From: Acinetobacter colistiniresistens
Lineage (GTDB): Bacteria; Pseudomonadota; Gammaproteobacteria; Pseudomonadales; Moraxellaceae
DNA length: 64,000 nt
Direction of reading: 5' to 3'
Assembly (NCBI RefSeq): GCF_024582815.1
Contig: NZ_CP102099.1
Location: 3,162,001-3,226,000, forward strand
Shown: one piece after another, positions 1 to 9,128 of the stretch
How positions within the stretch are numbered: the first letter of the stretch is position 1
Layout of the letters: each line of letters begins with the position of its first letter
The notes under the pieces: generated by a model
What the model saw: the letters and a program-made list of their open reading frames with translations, nothing else
Database searches by the model: none
What the model was told of the DNA's origin: nothing
Program-made: the position numbers and the translations under genes

Positions 1-42
1 CACTATACCAGCAATAAATCCTCCTAAGTAACAGCAACTCAT
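1..42 (-). CDS. Start of an unidentified gene, cut by the left edge
   Basis: An ATG on the minus strand at 42 opens a frame that stays open to the edge and encodes MSCCYLGGFIAGIV. An in-frame stop lies five codons upstream, and a GGGAG sequence sits about five bases before the ATG as a plausible ribosome binding site. It follows the Sel1 lipoprotein gene by about 90 bases in the same direction, so it may be another member of the T6SS cassette. Fourteen residues are too few to identify it. A chance open frame is possible. Confidence 0.35.
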   Translation of the reverse strand, partial: MSCCYLGGFIAGIV

Positions 43-133
43 CTCCACTCCCGCTCAAATTATACCTTTAAGGAAAAGATAAATTTTAAACCCATTAATT
101 TTAATAGGTTTTCTTTTCAACAAGATTAAGATA

Positions 134-1042
134 TTAAATTTTAGACTTCCAATATTGTGCTTTTTCTGGATTATACTTCAAACTACTTTCATTGGCATAA
201 ATAGAATAAATTAATTTGATGGCAGAATTACTTCCATTATTAGCCGCCATTTCTGCATATTTAACGGCTTCATCTAAATTTTGTTCAACACCCGCACCAT
301 TATAATATTTAAGTGCAGTATTATATTGAGCTTCAATCTGTCCATTTTCTGCTGCACGCTTAAACCAAGTGAGCGCTTGAACTGGATCTTTTTGAACCCC
401 TTCTCCTAACTCATAAGAAAGCCCTACATCATTTTGTGATTCTACATCACCTTGCTCTGCTGCTTTTAATGACCATTTAAAAGACTCCTTAACATTTTTA
501 ACGATGCCATCACCATTATATAATTGAGATGCCACAATAGTTTGGGACTGTAATAGACCTAATTGAGCTGATTGAATAAAATATTTAAATGCTTTAGCTT
601 TATCTTCTTTTACACTTAAACCTTTATAATAGGCCAATCCGACATTATGAATTGCAGAAGGATTTCCATTTTTAGCCCCTTCTTTAAACCACATCAAAGC
701 TTTTTGATCATCTTTTTTTACAGCCTCATTACCATTACGATAGATCAAGCCTAGTTGTAACATTGCATTAGAAGAACCTAACTTGGCAGATTTTTCAAAT
801 AACTCAAAAGCTTTCTCCTGATTAAAATCAGCACCTTCACCTGTAGTAAACATAGACCCCAATACAAATAATGCTTCTGGATCATTCGCTTTTGCTGCCC
901 TTTCTAAATCATTCTTTGACTTGAAATCGGAAATTTGTTTGTAGTCTTTAGTTAAAGTCTCAGGTTTATTATTCTGGTTACCCTCGCTACATGCTAATGT
1001 AAAAACAACAAAAAGTATTAATAAGATACGAAATTTCATCAT
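134..1042 (-). CDS. Sel1-repeat lipoprotein
   Basis: The predicted protein has 302 residues. It begins with a lipoprotein signal: a charged start (MMKFRILL), a hydrophobic stretch and the lipobox-like LACS, so it should be lipidated on Cys and exported. From about residue 50 onward it is built of roughly six Sel1/TPR-like repeats of about 36 residues, recognisable by recurring A..LG..Y..G motifs and 'KA..WF..AA..G'. Sel1 repeats form helical solenoids that bind other proteins. It lies downstream of a vgrG-effector-immunity set on the same strand. Some T6SS phospholipase immunity proteins are Sel1-type lipoproteins, so it could be an immunity protein, but its partner is not visible here. I chose the ATG at 1042 because GGAA lies just upstream; the ATG at 1039 is equally possible. 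Confidence 0.8.
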   Translation of the reverse strand: MMKFRILLILFVVFTLACSEGNQNNKPETLTKDYKQISDFKSKNDLERAAKANDPEALFVLGSMFTTGEGADFNQEKAFELFEKSAKLGSSNAMLQLGLIYRNGNEAVKKDDQKALMWFKEGAKNGNPSAIHNVGLAYYKGLSVKEDKAKAFKYFIQSAQLGLLQSQTIVASQLYNGDGIVKNVKESFKWSLKAAEQGDVESQNDVGLSYELGEGVQKDPVQALTWFKRAAENGQIEAQYNTALKYYNGAGVEQNLDEAVKYAEMAANNGSNSAIKLIYSIYANESSLKYNPEKAQYWKSKI

Positions 1043-1218
1043 TAATTCCAAAGTTTAATAGAAAATCACCACTTTCAATCCAATCAAGTATTTGATAGTT
1101 TTTACTAACTTATGGGCCATTACCAAATAAGATAGCACACTTAGTACAGGGTTCTGTAGTATCTAACTCACTAACTTAAATTTCAATATCTCCTAAACCT
1201 AATACTTCTCTAAAAAAA

Positions 1219-1684
1219 TTAAAGCAAAGATATAGAGAAAACAATACAAAAGAAGAAAAAATTAAAAAACATCCTCTTAGGAAAATTTTCAATTAATTTA
1301 ATAGCATTATTAAAATTAAAATTTGGATAAAGATACGTAGGACTATTTTCTCCTTCTCTAAAAAGAACATTTTTCTTTCTTAAGAATCTTGATTTCGATA
1401 AAATATGAAACAAAATCCTTGAAAACTAGAAGTAAATATAAAAACCCCTCCAAACTAAATTTTTCTATATATTTTTCATCATTAAATAGAAGTTTACCAA
1501 TACATTTCAAAAGAAACTCCCACCTCATCTAAATAATCTTCAATACCATAGATTCTTTCAAAAAGTTCCTTACTATTTTTCTTTATGAAAATGTAATTAT
1601 ATATATAATTAACATCAAAGAAAGAACTAAACCCATTAAACCAAAAGCAATCCAATATCCATAATTAAATAGTTTATCATTCAT
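1219..1684 (-). pseudogene. Decayed second copy of the T6SS immunity gene
   Basis: Read on the minus strand from the ATG at 1684, this region encodes a hydrophobic N-terminus, then hits a stop after about 33 codons. In a shifted frame it resumes with IKKNSKELFERIYGIEDYL and DEVGVSFE. The intact immunity protein at 1920-2288 has IKKNSKELSEKIYGIEEYL and DEVGISFE at the same place. A third piece, the open frame at 1219-1413, has KNVLFREGE where the intact protein has KMPYFAKRGE. At least two frame disruptions therefore break this copy. It sits directly after a matching remnant of the effector's 3' end, as the intact gene does after the intact effector. It is probably not functional, although the short 1219-1413 frame is still open. 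Confidence 0.75.
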
Positions 1685-1812
1685 TCACAGATTCCTGTTT
1701 TTTGCTTTTGCCAATCTTCGAATAGCTCACTACCATATTTACCACCAACAATAATACCTGTCCCCACTACAACGGCAGTAATTGTGAACGAAACAGGTAA
1801 AGATATGTATAG
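1681..1812 (-). pseudogene. Orphan 3' tail of a T6SS effector gene
   Basis: The minus-strand frame ending at the TGA at 1681-1683 reads back as a 43-residue tail with ISLPVSFTITAVVVG, GGKYGSELFEDWQ and KTGIC. The complete effector at 2288-3847 ends with ISLPVSLTITAVVIG, GGKYGADFAEDELK and KRTGVC. Similarity stops at an in-frame stop codon at 1813-1815, so only the last 40 or so codons survive. The stop overlaps the ATG of the neighbouring immunity remnant, as in the intact pair. This is what is left of an older or duplicated effector after recombination. Confidence 0.75.
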
Positions 1813-1919
1813 CTAACTTATTTTAAAACATATTAAAAACCTAAATATATTAGAAAATCAGCAATAGACTCATAGAAAAAAATGCGATTCCAAAGATAAA
1901 AACAAACAAAGACAAGATC

Positions 1920-2288
1920 TCAATTATAATAATTTGTTTTTAAATTTTTCACATAAATAAATAACATTATCCTGATACAGATTTGGATACAAGCTTGGAC
2001 TTTTTCTCCACGTTTTGCAAAATACGGCATCTTTTCATAATGTTTGTATGTTATAAAATATGAAAACCACATCATGGAGATTATAAAATTAAGTTGTAGT
2101 ACCTTTTCAAAAGATATTCCTACCTCATCTAAATACTCTTCAATACCATATATTTTTTCAGAAAGTTCTTTACTATTTTTCTTTATAAATAATAGGTTAT
2201 ATATATATGTATATAAAAGTAGAATTAAGCCAATAACAAGCAAGCTAATTAAAACGCTACCATAAAAATCAACTAATTGATTTTCCAT
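1920..2288 (-). CDS. Putative T6SS immunity protein, small membrane protein
   Basis: About 122 residues. A strongly hydrophobic segment near residues 10-35 (VLISLLVIGLILLLYTYIYN) looks like a transmembrane helix. A charged middle (KKNSKELSEKIYGIEEYL) follows, then a second hydrophobic patch near residues 65-80 and a third weaker one near the end. The start ATG at 2288 shares its A with the effector's TAA stop, giving a TAATG junction typical of translationally coupled pairs; an ATG two codons upstream is also possible. I do not recognise the family. Position right after the effector, small size, inner-membrane character and the decayed copy next door all suggest it protects the cell from that effector. 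It is clearly AT-richer than the core genes. Confidence 0.65.
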   Translation of the reverse strand: MENQLVDFYGSVLISLLVIGLILLLYTYIYNLLFIKKNSKELSEKIYGIEEYLDEVGISFEKVLQLNFIISMMWFSYFITYKHYEKMPYFAKRGEKVQACIQICIRIMLFIYVKNLKTNYYN

Positions 2289-3847
2289 TAGCATACCCCC
2301 GTCCTTTTCTTGAGTTCATCCTCAGCAAAATCTGCACCATATTTACCACCACCAATTACACCTGCACCAATAACAACAGCTGTAATAGTCAAGGAAACAG
2401 GTAGGGATATTGTATATCCAACTGCCCCAGCCACAGTACCAATAATATAAATTAATCCCCTTGCGGCCACTTTTCCTCCAAAGTTACCAGCAGCTCCTCC
2501 CATAATGCCACCAGCAATCTTACTACCTTCAATCAAGGCTACTTTCTTTGTGAGTTCCATATCACCCGTGTTATAGGCATCCATTGTATTTTTAAAGAAA
2601 ATTGCAGCACCTAAACCAACCACCAATTGCTTACCCATTCTTAAACCGATGCTAATTTTCCCTAAATCAACGATCATTTTATCGTAATGCTTCAAACCAC
2701 CTCTGACAGCTTCTGAACGTATAAGAGAATCTGTCTTCATATATTTTTTCATTAACGGGATTTGAGTTTGAGGCTCTATAACATGCATATCTTTTAGCGC
2801 AGTACCCAATTGACTATAAAGTGAGGCATATTTTTTCTTAAAATCTGAATAATGCTTAGGATTCGCATATTTAGATTTCATTAGCTGTTCACTTTGATAA
2901 ACAGCCATAATCGCATCATTGCTCTTTATCACTTTTTCCAGTGATTTTTCTTTCATCACTTGAAGTTCATTTTTTTTAAGTTTTTTATCTCGTTCACTTT
3001 TTTGTTCGGCACTATCTACAATTTGTCCCGTTTTTTCTGCAACTTGATCAAGTAGATTACTATCACCTTGACAGTATTCCTTTTTAAACTCGTCTACTGT
3101 GGCGACTTTCTTTCGGTCACTTACATTGGCTAATGCCACTTCAGTAGCATGTGACCAATAGTCGTATAAAAGTTCATAATTTTCTGCAAAAAATGCCGCA
3201 TCAAAATTTGATGATTTTCTTAATAAATTTAATTTCTCTTCAACACTGCTCGCCAAACTCTTATATTCATTTAACTTTGGATCCTCAGCATATTTATTCG
3301 ACAAAATGACCACTTGACAAGGCTTAAGCACAGTCATTGGTCCATTGCTTGATAACTCTGACAAATGGGCATTGTTATTTTTAAAAATCGAAAACTCTTT
3401 TGTCGTAGGCGGGTATACATAGATGCGTTTTAACAATGCATCAACGGTCTCGTCCTCCCGAATCAGCAGCCAACCAACTTCGACACCTTCTTTTATATAA
3501 ACTTTTTGGATTTTATTTTCTTCAATAGGGGAACTTTGTGCTTGATGGTACTTAAACTTGATCTCTGTAAACTTTCCGCTTTCAGCTTGTGCTAAATGTG
3601 GGAGTATTGCCCCTTGATACCATTTACCATCTAAGAAAATATCTACTTGAACAACTGCTGTATCATAGTTAACCTCAATTTTATGAGTTTTCATAAACTT
3701 ATTAAAAGATGTCAGTTTAGATACATAGGTAGACTTAGCTTCAGATGTTTTTGCTGTAATCACATAGGTCAAACGTGGCAAAGCGATATATTTTGGAACA
3801 TTCGTTAATACGGCTTGTGTAATCTTAGGTTGAGGATACTTCGCCAT
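2288..3847 (-). CDS. Putative VgrG-linked T6SS effector with a membrane-inserting C-terminus
   Basis: 519 residues, starting essentially at the vgrG stop codon. Residues about 1-120 look like a compact beta-rich domain. About 128-183 resemble a LysM fold: 'IREDETVDALLKRIYV...NNAHLSELS...LKPCQVVILSN', matching the usual start, N and L.P.Q...I positions. Residues 190-400 are charged and helical. From about 405 to 510 the protein is glycine- and alanine-rich and hydrophobic, with several possible membrane helices (QLVVGLGAAIFF, GLIYIIGTVAGAVGYTISLP, TITAVVIGAGVIGGG). No nuclease, lipase or peptidoglycan-hydrolase motif is visible. Together with a membrane-spanning immunity protein, this suggests a pore-forming or membrane-depolarising toxin. 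The exact family is not recognised and the function is inferred from context. Confidence 0.65.
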   Translation of the reverse strand: MAKYPQPKITQAVLTNVPKYIALPRLTYVITAKTSEAKSTYVSKLTSFNKFMKTHKIEVNYDTAVVQVDIFLDGKWYQGAILPHLAQAESGKFTEIKFKYHQAQSSPIEENKIQKVYIKEGVEVGWLLIREDETVDALLKRIYVYPPTTKEFSIFKNNNAHLSELSSNGPMTVLKPCQVVILSNKYAEDPKLNEYKSLASSVEEKLNLLRKSSNFDAAFFAENYELLYDYWSHATEVALANVSDRKKVATVDEFKKEYCQGDSNLLDQVAEKTGQIVDSAEQKSERDKKLKKNELQVMKEKSLEKVIKSNDAIMAVYQSEQLMKSKYANPKHYSDFKKKYASLYSQLGTALKDMHVIEPQTQIPLMKKYMKTDSLIRSEAVRGGLKHYDKMIVDLGKISIGLRMGKQLVVGLGAAIFFKNTMDAYNTGDMELTKKVALIEGSKIAGGIMGGAAGNFGGKVAARGLIYIIGTVAGAVGYTISLPVSLTITAVVIGAGVIGGGKYGADFAEDELKKRTGVC

Positions 3848-3848
3848 C

Positions 3849-6607
3849 TTAATTATCCAATTTCTTTATTTTGTCATTAATTGCATGGAGATAGTAATTC
3901 TCTTGCTTGTCCGTGACAAATGCCTGAGTCAAACTATTCGCATCTGTTTTTCCATAGCTCACATGTCCTTGATCATTCATTAACATGTAAGAAGTGAAAG
4001 GTAGCAGTTCTTGGGTTTCAGTATCCCTCAATTCAAACTGTATTTTGTGCAGCCCCAATTTAGGCATTAACGGAATGGTTGCATGAACATTTTCACCACC
4101 CATAAACAAATGCTGCCCTGCCTTCACCTCAAACTTGCCACTGGTCACAGGAAAAATACCTGAACCATTAATTTTAATTTGAGCGTCTTTAGTCGTAATT
4201 AAAATTTCTTTAGGACTGGTAATCTCGATCCGATCTTCAGTCGAAATAATCTGAATGCCTTGCTTAGCAAGCAAGTCCATACCATCCCCTTGAGCATGCA
4301 CTTCAAACTTACCTTTCGCTGCGACTTGTTTAATGCCACTTTGTGCTGCAAACACACTGATTCTGTTTTGCGCATGTGTAATCAGGTTTTTTTGTGTACT
4401 TAGATTGATACTATCGCCTGCAAACTGGTTAATCTGTCCATCGGCAGAGAGATGAATATCTTCATTGCTACTTAGGCCAATCCCTGCTGGTGAATTCAGC
4501 AATAGCAATGATTTTTTAAACTGGGCGATTTTTTCTTGAATTTGCTCCGCAAACTCTTTCAGTTGATCCAACGATTCTATTTCATCGGTTTGCTGATTCT
4601 TGGCAACTTCGCTCAGTGCCTTGGCATTGCTTTGATTGCCTTCTAGCTGCTGTTTAGCAGGTTGGGCATCAAGGTGTTCACCTTGCGCCTGATCTTGTTT
4701 ATGTGTGGAAAGCAATAAACCTTCGCCTGCACGTACAGCTCCCCATTGGTCGGTACGTAGCTCAAAACCTTCGCCTCGGTCTTCACTTTCGGCTTTATCT
4801 TTAGGATGACTCAGTTTACCCAGATTCAGTTGACTGGCCGCATGACTGCTTTGCAACTGGGCACTGATCTGACCTGTGGTGTCATCAAAGCGTAACTGGT
4901 TAAAGCCTTCACCTTGGTATTCTTTGGACTTGATCCCTGCCAGTTTCTTGGTGTCAGGCAGTTTGCCTGTATGGTCAAACTTGGTTGGGCTGCGATGACC
5001 TTCATGGATACGTCCCACTACAAATGGACGGTCAATATTGCCATCAAAGAAGTCGATGACAACAATCTCACCAATCCTCGGTAACAAGCGTGCACCATAG
5101 CCTTCACCAGCCCAAGGCGTGAGTACATCAACCCAAGCTGAATCGGTATCGTTGTCATTGGCACCTGCACCACCATCATGGCTGTGGTCTTCATTACGGG
5201 TAAACAGGAAGCGGACTTTAATCCGTCCCCATTCATCCACATGGATTTCTTCGCCACTTGGCCCAACCACTTTGGCACGCTGCGGTGAAGCGACTGGACG
5301 GTGTTGTAATGGGTTAAATTCGGGTACGATTTTAATGCTACGGCGTTGTAGCGTCAGTTGATTGGCTTGGCGTTCTTCATTGTTACTTTGTTGGGTTGGC
5401 TGCCAGTTGCTTTGCGCTAATAATTGATTGATCTGCTGATTGAGGTCTTTAGGCAAGTTGTTTTGGTTATAGAAGTTTTTACCTGTAATCAGAAATTCTT
5501 TGTCGCTGCCATCGTGTTGATCGATTTCAGGATGCTCAGCCAATTCAAACCAGTAACCCACATGGGTATCGCGCACGGTAGTATCGGCGATAAATTGCTT
5601 GGATTGCAGATCGTAATATTGACCCAGATTCTGATTCAGCTTTTCAATCTGTGCATTGCCCGATGCAGTTGCACCATCTTCACCATTCAGGTCTTGCATC
5701 CAAGCCGGTGAAAAGTGCCATGCCTGTTCCAGACCTAAACTGGCATTGTCGTATTGAGCACTGTGTTTATGCGTGCTTTGTACGCTGCCTGCACCATCTT
5801 CCTGTTCCAGTGCATCGGCTTGCCAACGCTGTACATGCACGCTACTCGGTTGTAAGCTGCGTTGCCCCACCAGACTGGTCATGCTGTCGTATTGTTCAGT
5901 GGCACTGCTGCGGTGGTAACGAATCTGTCGACGATCGAGCGCTTGGTATTGGCTATTGTCATCAATCAAACGTAGCTTTTGTGGTTGGATTTTTTCATTG
6001 ATACTACTTACCTTAAGCTGAGCTTCGTCAATTAGCCAGTTAATCCCTTCGCTACGCATCAAGGATGTTAAAAACGCTTCATCTGATTGATTATATTGCA
6101 TAATAAAAGGACGAATATCGTAATCTTGACTGAGTCCGCTTAAATCCAAAGTCAAACTGGAAGCGAATAAGGGACTCTTTTGCTGCCACTCCTTGAAGAC
6201 AATTTGCACCACATCAGGCACGCTCTTGTTCATAAACACGCGACTGTTACGGCGTTGTTTCCACAGTGCGGTTGGGTCTTCTAAAGTCAGCTTATATACC
6301 GTGAGGCTACCATCCGATTGCCCTTGCAGGGCTTGGGTGATAATGCCTGTGACACGAGTCAGCTGACCTTGATCAGTCACCGTATCAATTGGGCTTGGCT
6401 ACCAATAAATTGTTTTAGCGGAATAGTAGCATTGGTCGATAAGCAAATTAATTCTGCTTTAAAACCCGCATTCAGTTGATGCTGACCATCAATGCGTTGC
6501 AGGAACACTTGAGTATTTAAATTTTGATTGGAAAACTGAATATGGATCGCACGTCTCTGTGCAGTAAGGCCCAAACTTTCCAAGGCCTGAAATATATTAC
6601 TCAACAT
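3849..6607 (-). pseudogene. vgrG: T6SS spike protein VgrG, interrupted by one frameshift
   Basis: VgrG forms the tip of the T6SS puncturing device. The N-terminal piece starts at the ATG at 6607 (MLSNIFQALESLGL) and reads into FIGSQ, then runs out of frame to a stop near 6377. The rest continues in another frame as PIDTVTDQGQLTRVTGIITQ and is intact to 3849. One missing base in the short C run (GGG on the plus strand, 6391-6393) restores a single frame of 919 codons, a normal length for Acinetobacter VgrG. The remainder has the gp27/gp5-like core (GRIKVRFLF, WVDVLTPWAGEGYGARLLPRIGEIVVIDF), a DUF2345-type beta region at about 600-800, and a C-terminal beta domain likely to dock the effector encoded next. 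This is either a real frameshift or a sequencing error. Confidence 0.85.
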
Positions 6608-6792
6608 TATTTTATAAAAAATCAACTTAAATTTACGCTATTCTATAAACAGCATACAAATCTGTCTATATTTTTAATGTTATATTCTGCAACGAATTTA
6701 GGAATAAAGATTTTATTTTAATATAAGTGACTAGAATGATTAGCAATAATTTTTTTAAGACTATCAAATCAAAATACATATTAATCAGTATA

Positions 6793-6830
6793 TTTTATCA
6801 AATAAGGACAATTGGCCTTATTTGATAAAA
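6793..6830. terminator. Perfect 15-bp inverted repeat, possible terminator
   Basis: TTTTATCAAATAAGG is followed after eight bases by its exact reverse complement. It lies just past the end of the CHMI-like gene on the minus strand and about 185 bases upstream of vgrG. The arms are AT-rich and no long T run follows on either side, so termination is likely but not certain. Confidence 0.5.
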
Positions 6831-6846
6831 CAGCGTTTACTTTAAA

Positions 6847-7209
6847 CTAAATTGTTGCTTTAAAATAATCCTCTTTGGGCATATCAATCACTTCAACACA
6901 GAGCTGAACGGGATAGCTGACCTCAGCTTGCATATAGCTTTTTTGCTCGAGTTGACGCAACAATGCTGCACCCGCGGCTTGCTTCTGTGCCTGCGTTCGT
7001 CCACTCAATATATACAGCTTTAAATGAATATAGGCCTCTTCTGTTTCATTCAAACCAATTAAAAACACCTCATCTTTAAATGCACGGGATTTAATATCAT
7101 TTGCGATAAATAATTCCGTTTCAACCAATGCAATATTCGCATCTTTTAATAATTGATGCGGATTTAATTCAGTTAAATTGGCTGAATAGTGGGCAATCAA
7201 ATGCGGCAT
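6847..7209 (-). CDS. 5-carboxymethyl-2-hydroxymuconate delta-isomerase family protein
   Basis: 120 residues, the normal length for CHMI (HpaF-like) enzymes of the tautomerase superfamily. The start MPHLIAHYSANL keeps the N-terminal Pro that acts as catalytic base after Met removal. Family members isomerise 5-carboxymethyl-2-hydroxymuconate in homoprotocatechuate breakdown. No other homoprotocatechuate gene lies here, and the gene instead follows a helicase gene by 12 bases on the same strand. It may therefore work with genes elsewhere or have another tautomerase substrate. Confidence 0.8.
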   Translation of the reverse strand: MPHLIAHYSANLTELNPHQLLKDANIALVETELFIANDIKSRAFKDEVFLIGLNETEEAYIHLKLYILSGRTQAQKQAAGAALLRQLEQKSYMQAEVSYPVQLCVEVIDMPKEDYFKATI

Positions 7210-7221
7210 TTTTTATCATTC

Positions 7222-8934
7222 CTATTCAATAAATAATAAGGCTAAACGGACTTGATCATACGCCATTCGCGGACTAGTGGCTTCAACAATAGGACGTAAT
7301 TTAATTGCACCATCATCGGTAAAATGTTCAGGGTTTTTACGTTTATGCAAACGTTTATAAATCTTACGCACTTCTTCAATCACTTCTTCGCCTGGGCTGG
7401 CGACTGAAATATCCAAGCCCTGCTCTTTATGCAAACGCGCCAGATGATTGATGATCGTTGCAGGCGTTAAACCACGCTCATGTGCAATATCTTCAATTTC
7501 ATACCCCTCTTCAAATAAAGTACGGGTTTCATCCAAGGTTGCAGCGGCATAGTTCTGTTTCGCACCCTTGGCAATTTTCTTTTCATTACGGGCAATTTCA
7601 GTGGCATTCAATGTGCCACCACAATGACGAATAAAAGCATTATGCTGTGTGGTTAAATCAATATTTTCAAAGTTGGCTTCTGCTTCACTCGATAACTCCT
7701 GAAAACGGCGATCCGCTTTAATGGCTAAGCTATCCAGTTCAAGCGCCTGTTCATTAAAGCCGAGTAGCTTCAGCCCTGTCAGTGATTTTAAACGTGATAA
7801 AGCCACATAGCCCTGACCTTTTTCAAAGGTATGGGTGAGATTGATTTCTGCAGCTTCCAAAGTCATCCCTTGGCTTTTATGAATGGTGATTGCCCATGCC
7901 AAACGCAACGGAATCTGTTGGAAACTGGCAATCGCCTTACCCGCTTCATTTTCAATCGACCATGTTTCTGGTTCAACCAAGAAGGTTGTACCATCAGTCA
8001 ATTTTACTTTTGGCAGAATGCCCTGCTTGTCATCTTCTTCAAAGCCGATCACTTCGCCCAAACTGCCGTTGATATAGCCCATATCAAAGTTGTTTTTGAC
8101 AAACATCACCTTGGCATTTTTCTTCAAGGTCAGTTCTTCAGGCGCACGTACCGATGATTTTAGGGTTTCCATCAACTTTTCATTGCCATCGACAACCGCA
8201 TTGAATTGATGGCTCTCATTGTCGATTTCATTGAGGTGCTGATAATTAATATTATCGACATCCATATTGTGCGTATATAAACGGGTAAAGGTCTCGCCAA
8301 TATCATGCTGGCGCGATTGTTGTAAGGCGGTGATGTGATTGCTTTGAATATTCTGGGCACGAATCGCATTTAAAATCTGATTGAGGATTTCATCATCCTG
8401 ACGATGCTGTTCCGTTAAATAACAGACACGGAATTTGGCTTCGACCCAAGCCTCCGACATAAAGCAGAATTTATCGCGATTGCTTTCATCCTTTTTACCA
8501 ACGGGCGGTAACTGAAAGAAGTCACCGGCCACAATGACCTGAATCCCGCCAAAGGCCTCATCACTTTCTTTAAAGTACTTCAGGACTTGATTGACCAGAT
8601 TCAGTTGCTTGGCATGCAACATGGAAATTTCATCAATAATCAGCACTTGGGCATTTTCTAAATGCTCTTTTAAATATTTACGTTCTTTCATTCGCTTGAG
8701 GTCATCATCGCTCAAACGATCTTTAATCCCAATCCCTGCCCAAGTGTGAATGGTCATACCATTCATATGGGTTGCTGCAATCCCTGTCGATGCAGTAATC
8801 GCCACAGGCACTTTACGGGCTTTTAAATAATGGATGTATTGATTAAGCGTATAGGTTTTACCTGCACCAGCTGAGCCCGTTAAAAAAACATTTTCCCCAG
8901 CTTTGAGTAACTTCAGTGCAGTCTCTTGTTTCAT
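7222..8934 (-). CDS. PIF1-like AAA+ DNA helicase
   Basis: 570 residues from the ATG at 8934 (MKQETALKLLKAG), which is preceded by GAAG; a longer frame to 9024 has an implausible start. The Walker A motif is GSAGAGKTYT at about residues 20-29. TASTGIAATHMNG and HTWAGIGI follow, the Walker B is LIIDEISML near 105, and a later GDFFQLPPVGK is typical of PIF1/RecD2-like superfamily 1B helicases. Conserved TIHKSQGMT and YVALSR motifs occur around 350-390. The C-terminal 100 residues carry a helix-turn-helix (EEGYEIEDIAHERGLTPATI), as in many bacterial PIF1-like proteins. It probably unwinds DNA, perhaps at structured or stalled sites. Confidence 0.85.
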   Translation of the reverse strand: MKQETALKLLKAGENVFLTGSAGAGKTYTLNQYIHYLKARKVPVAITASTGIAATHMNGMTIHTWAGIGIKDRLSDDDLKRMKERKYLKEHLENAQVLIIDEISMLHAKQLNLVNQVLKYFKESDEAFGGIQVIVAGDFFQLPPVGKKDESNRDKFCFMSEAWVEAKFRVCYLTEQHRQDDEILNQILNAIRAQNIQSNHITALQQSRQHDIGETFTRLYTHNMDVDNINYQHLNEIDNESHQFNAVVDGNEKLMETLKSSVRAPEELTLKKNAKVMFVKNNFDMGYINGSLGEVIGFEEDDKQGILPKVKLTDGTTFLVEPETWSIENEAGKAIASFQQIPLRLAWAITIHKSQGMTLEAAEINLTHTFEKGQGYVALSRLKSLTGLKLLGFNEQALELDSLAIKADRRFQELSSEAEANFENIDLTTQHNAFIRHCGGTLNATEIARNEKKIAKGAKQNYAAATLDETRTLFEEGYEIEDIAHERGLTPATIINHLARLHKEQGLDISVASPGEEVIEEVRKIYKRLHKRKNPEHFTDDGAIKLRPIVEATSPRMAYDQVRLALLFIE

Positions 8935-9128
8935 AATTTCTTCAGTCAAAAACAACAGCGCATAGCTTAACGATTTTTTGCCTAAAATAAAAATGCAATA
9001 CGAAATCTCTCCGTATTTCCTCACCGAATCGCCACTTTTTGTGAACGATAGCTATCGCATAATTGCATTGACATACAGATGATTTCATTTAATGTGGTTG
9101 TTAATGAATTCAGACTTGATCTATAAAA

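Noticed and set aside
5119..6001. Plus-strand open frames inside vgrG
   Set aside because: They are antisense to conserved VgrG sequence and resemble no protein I know.
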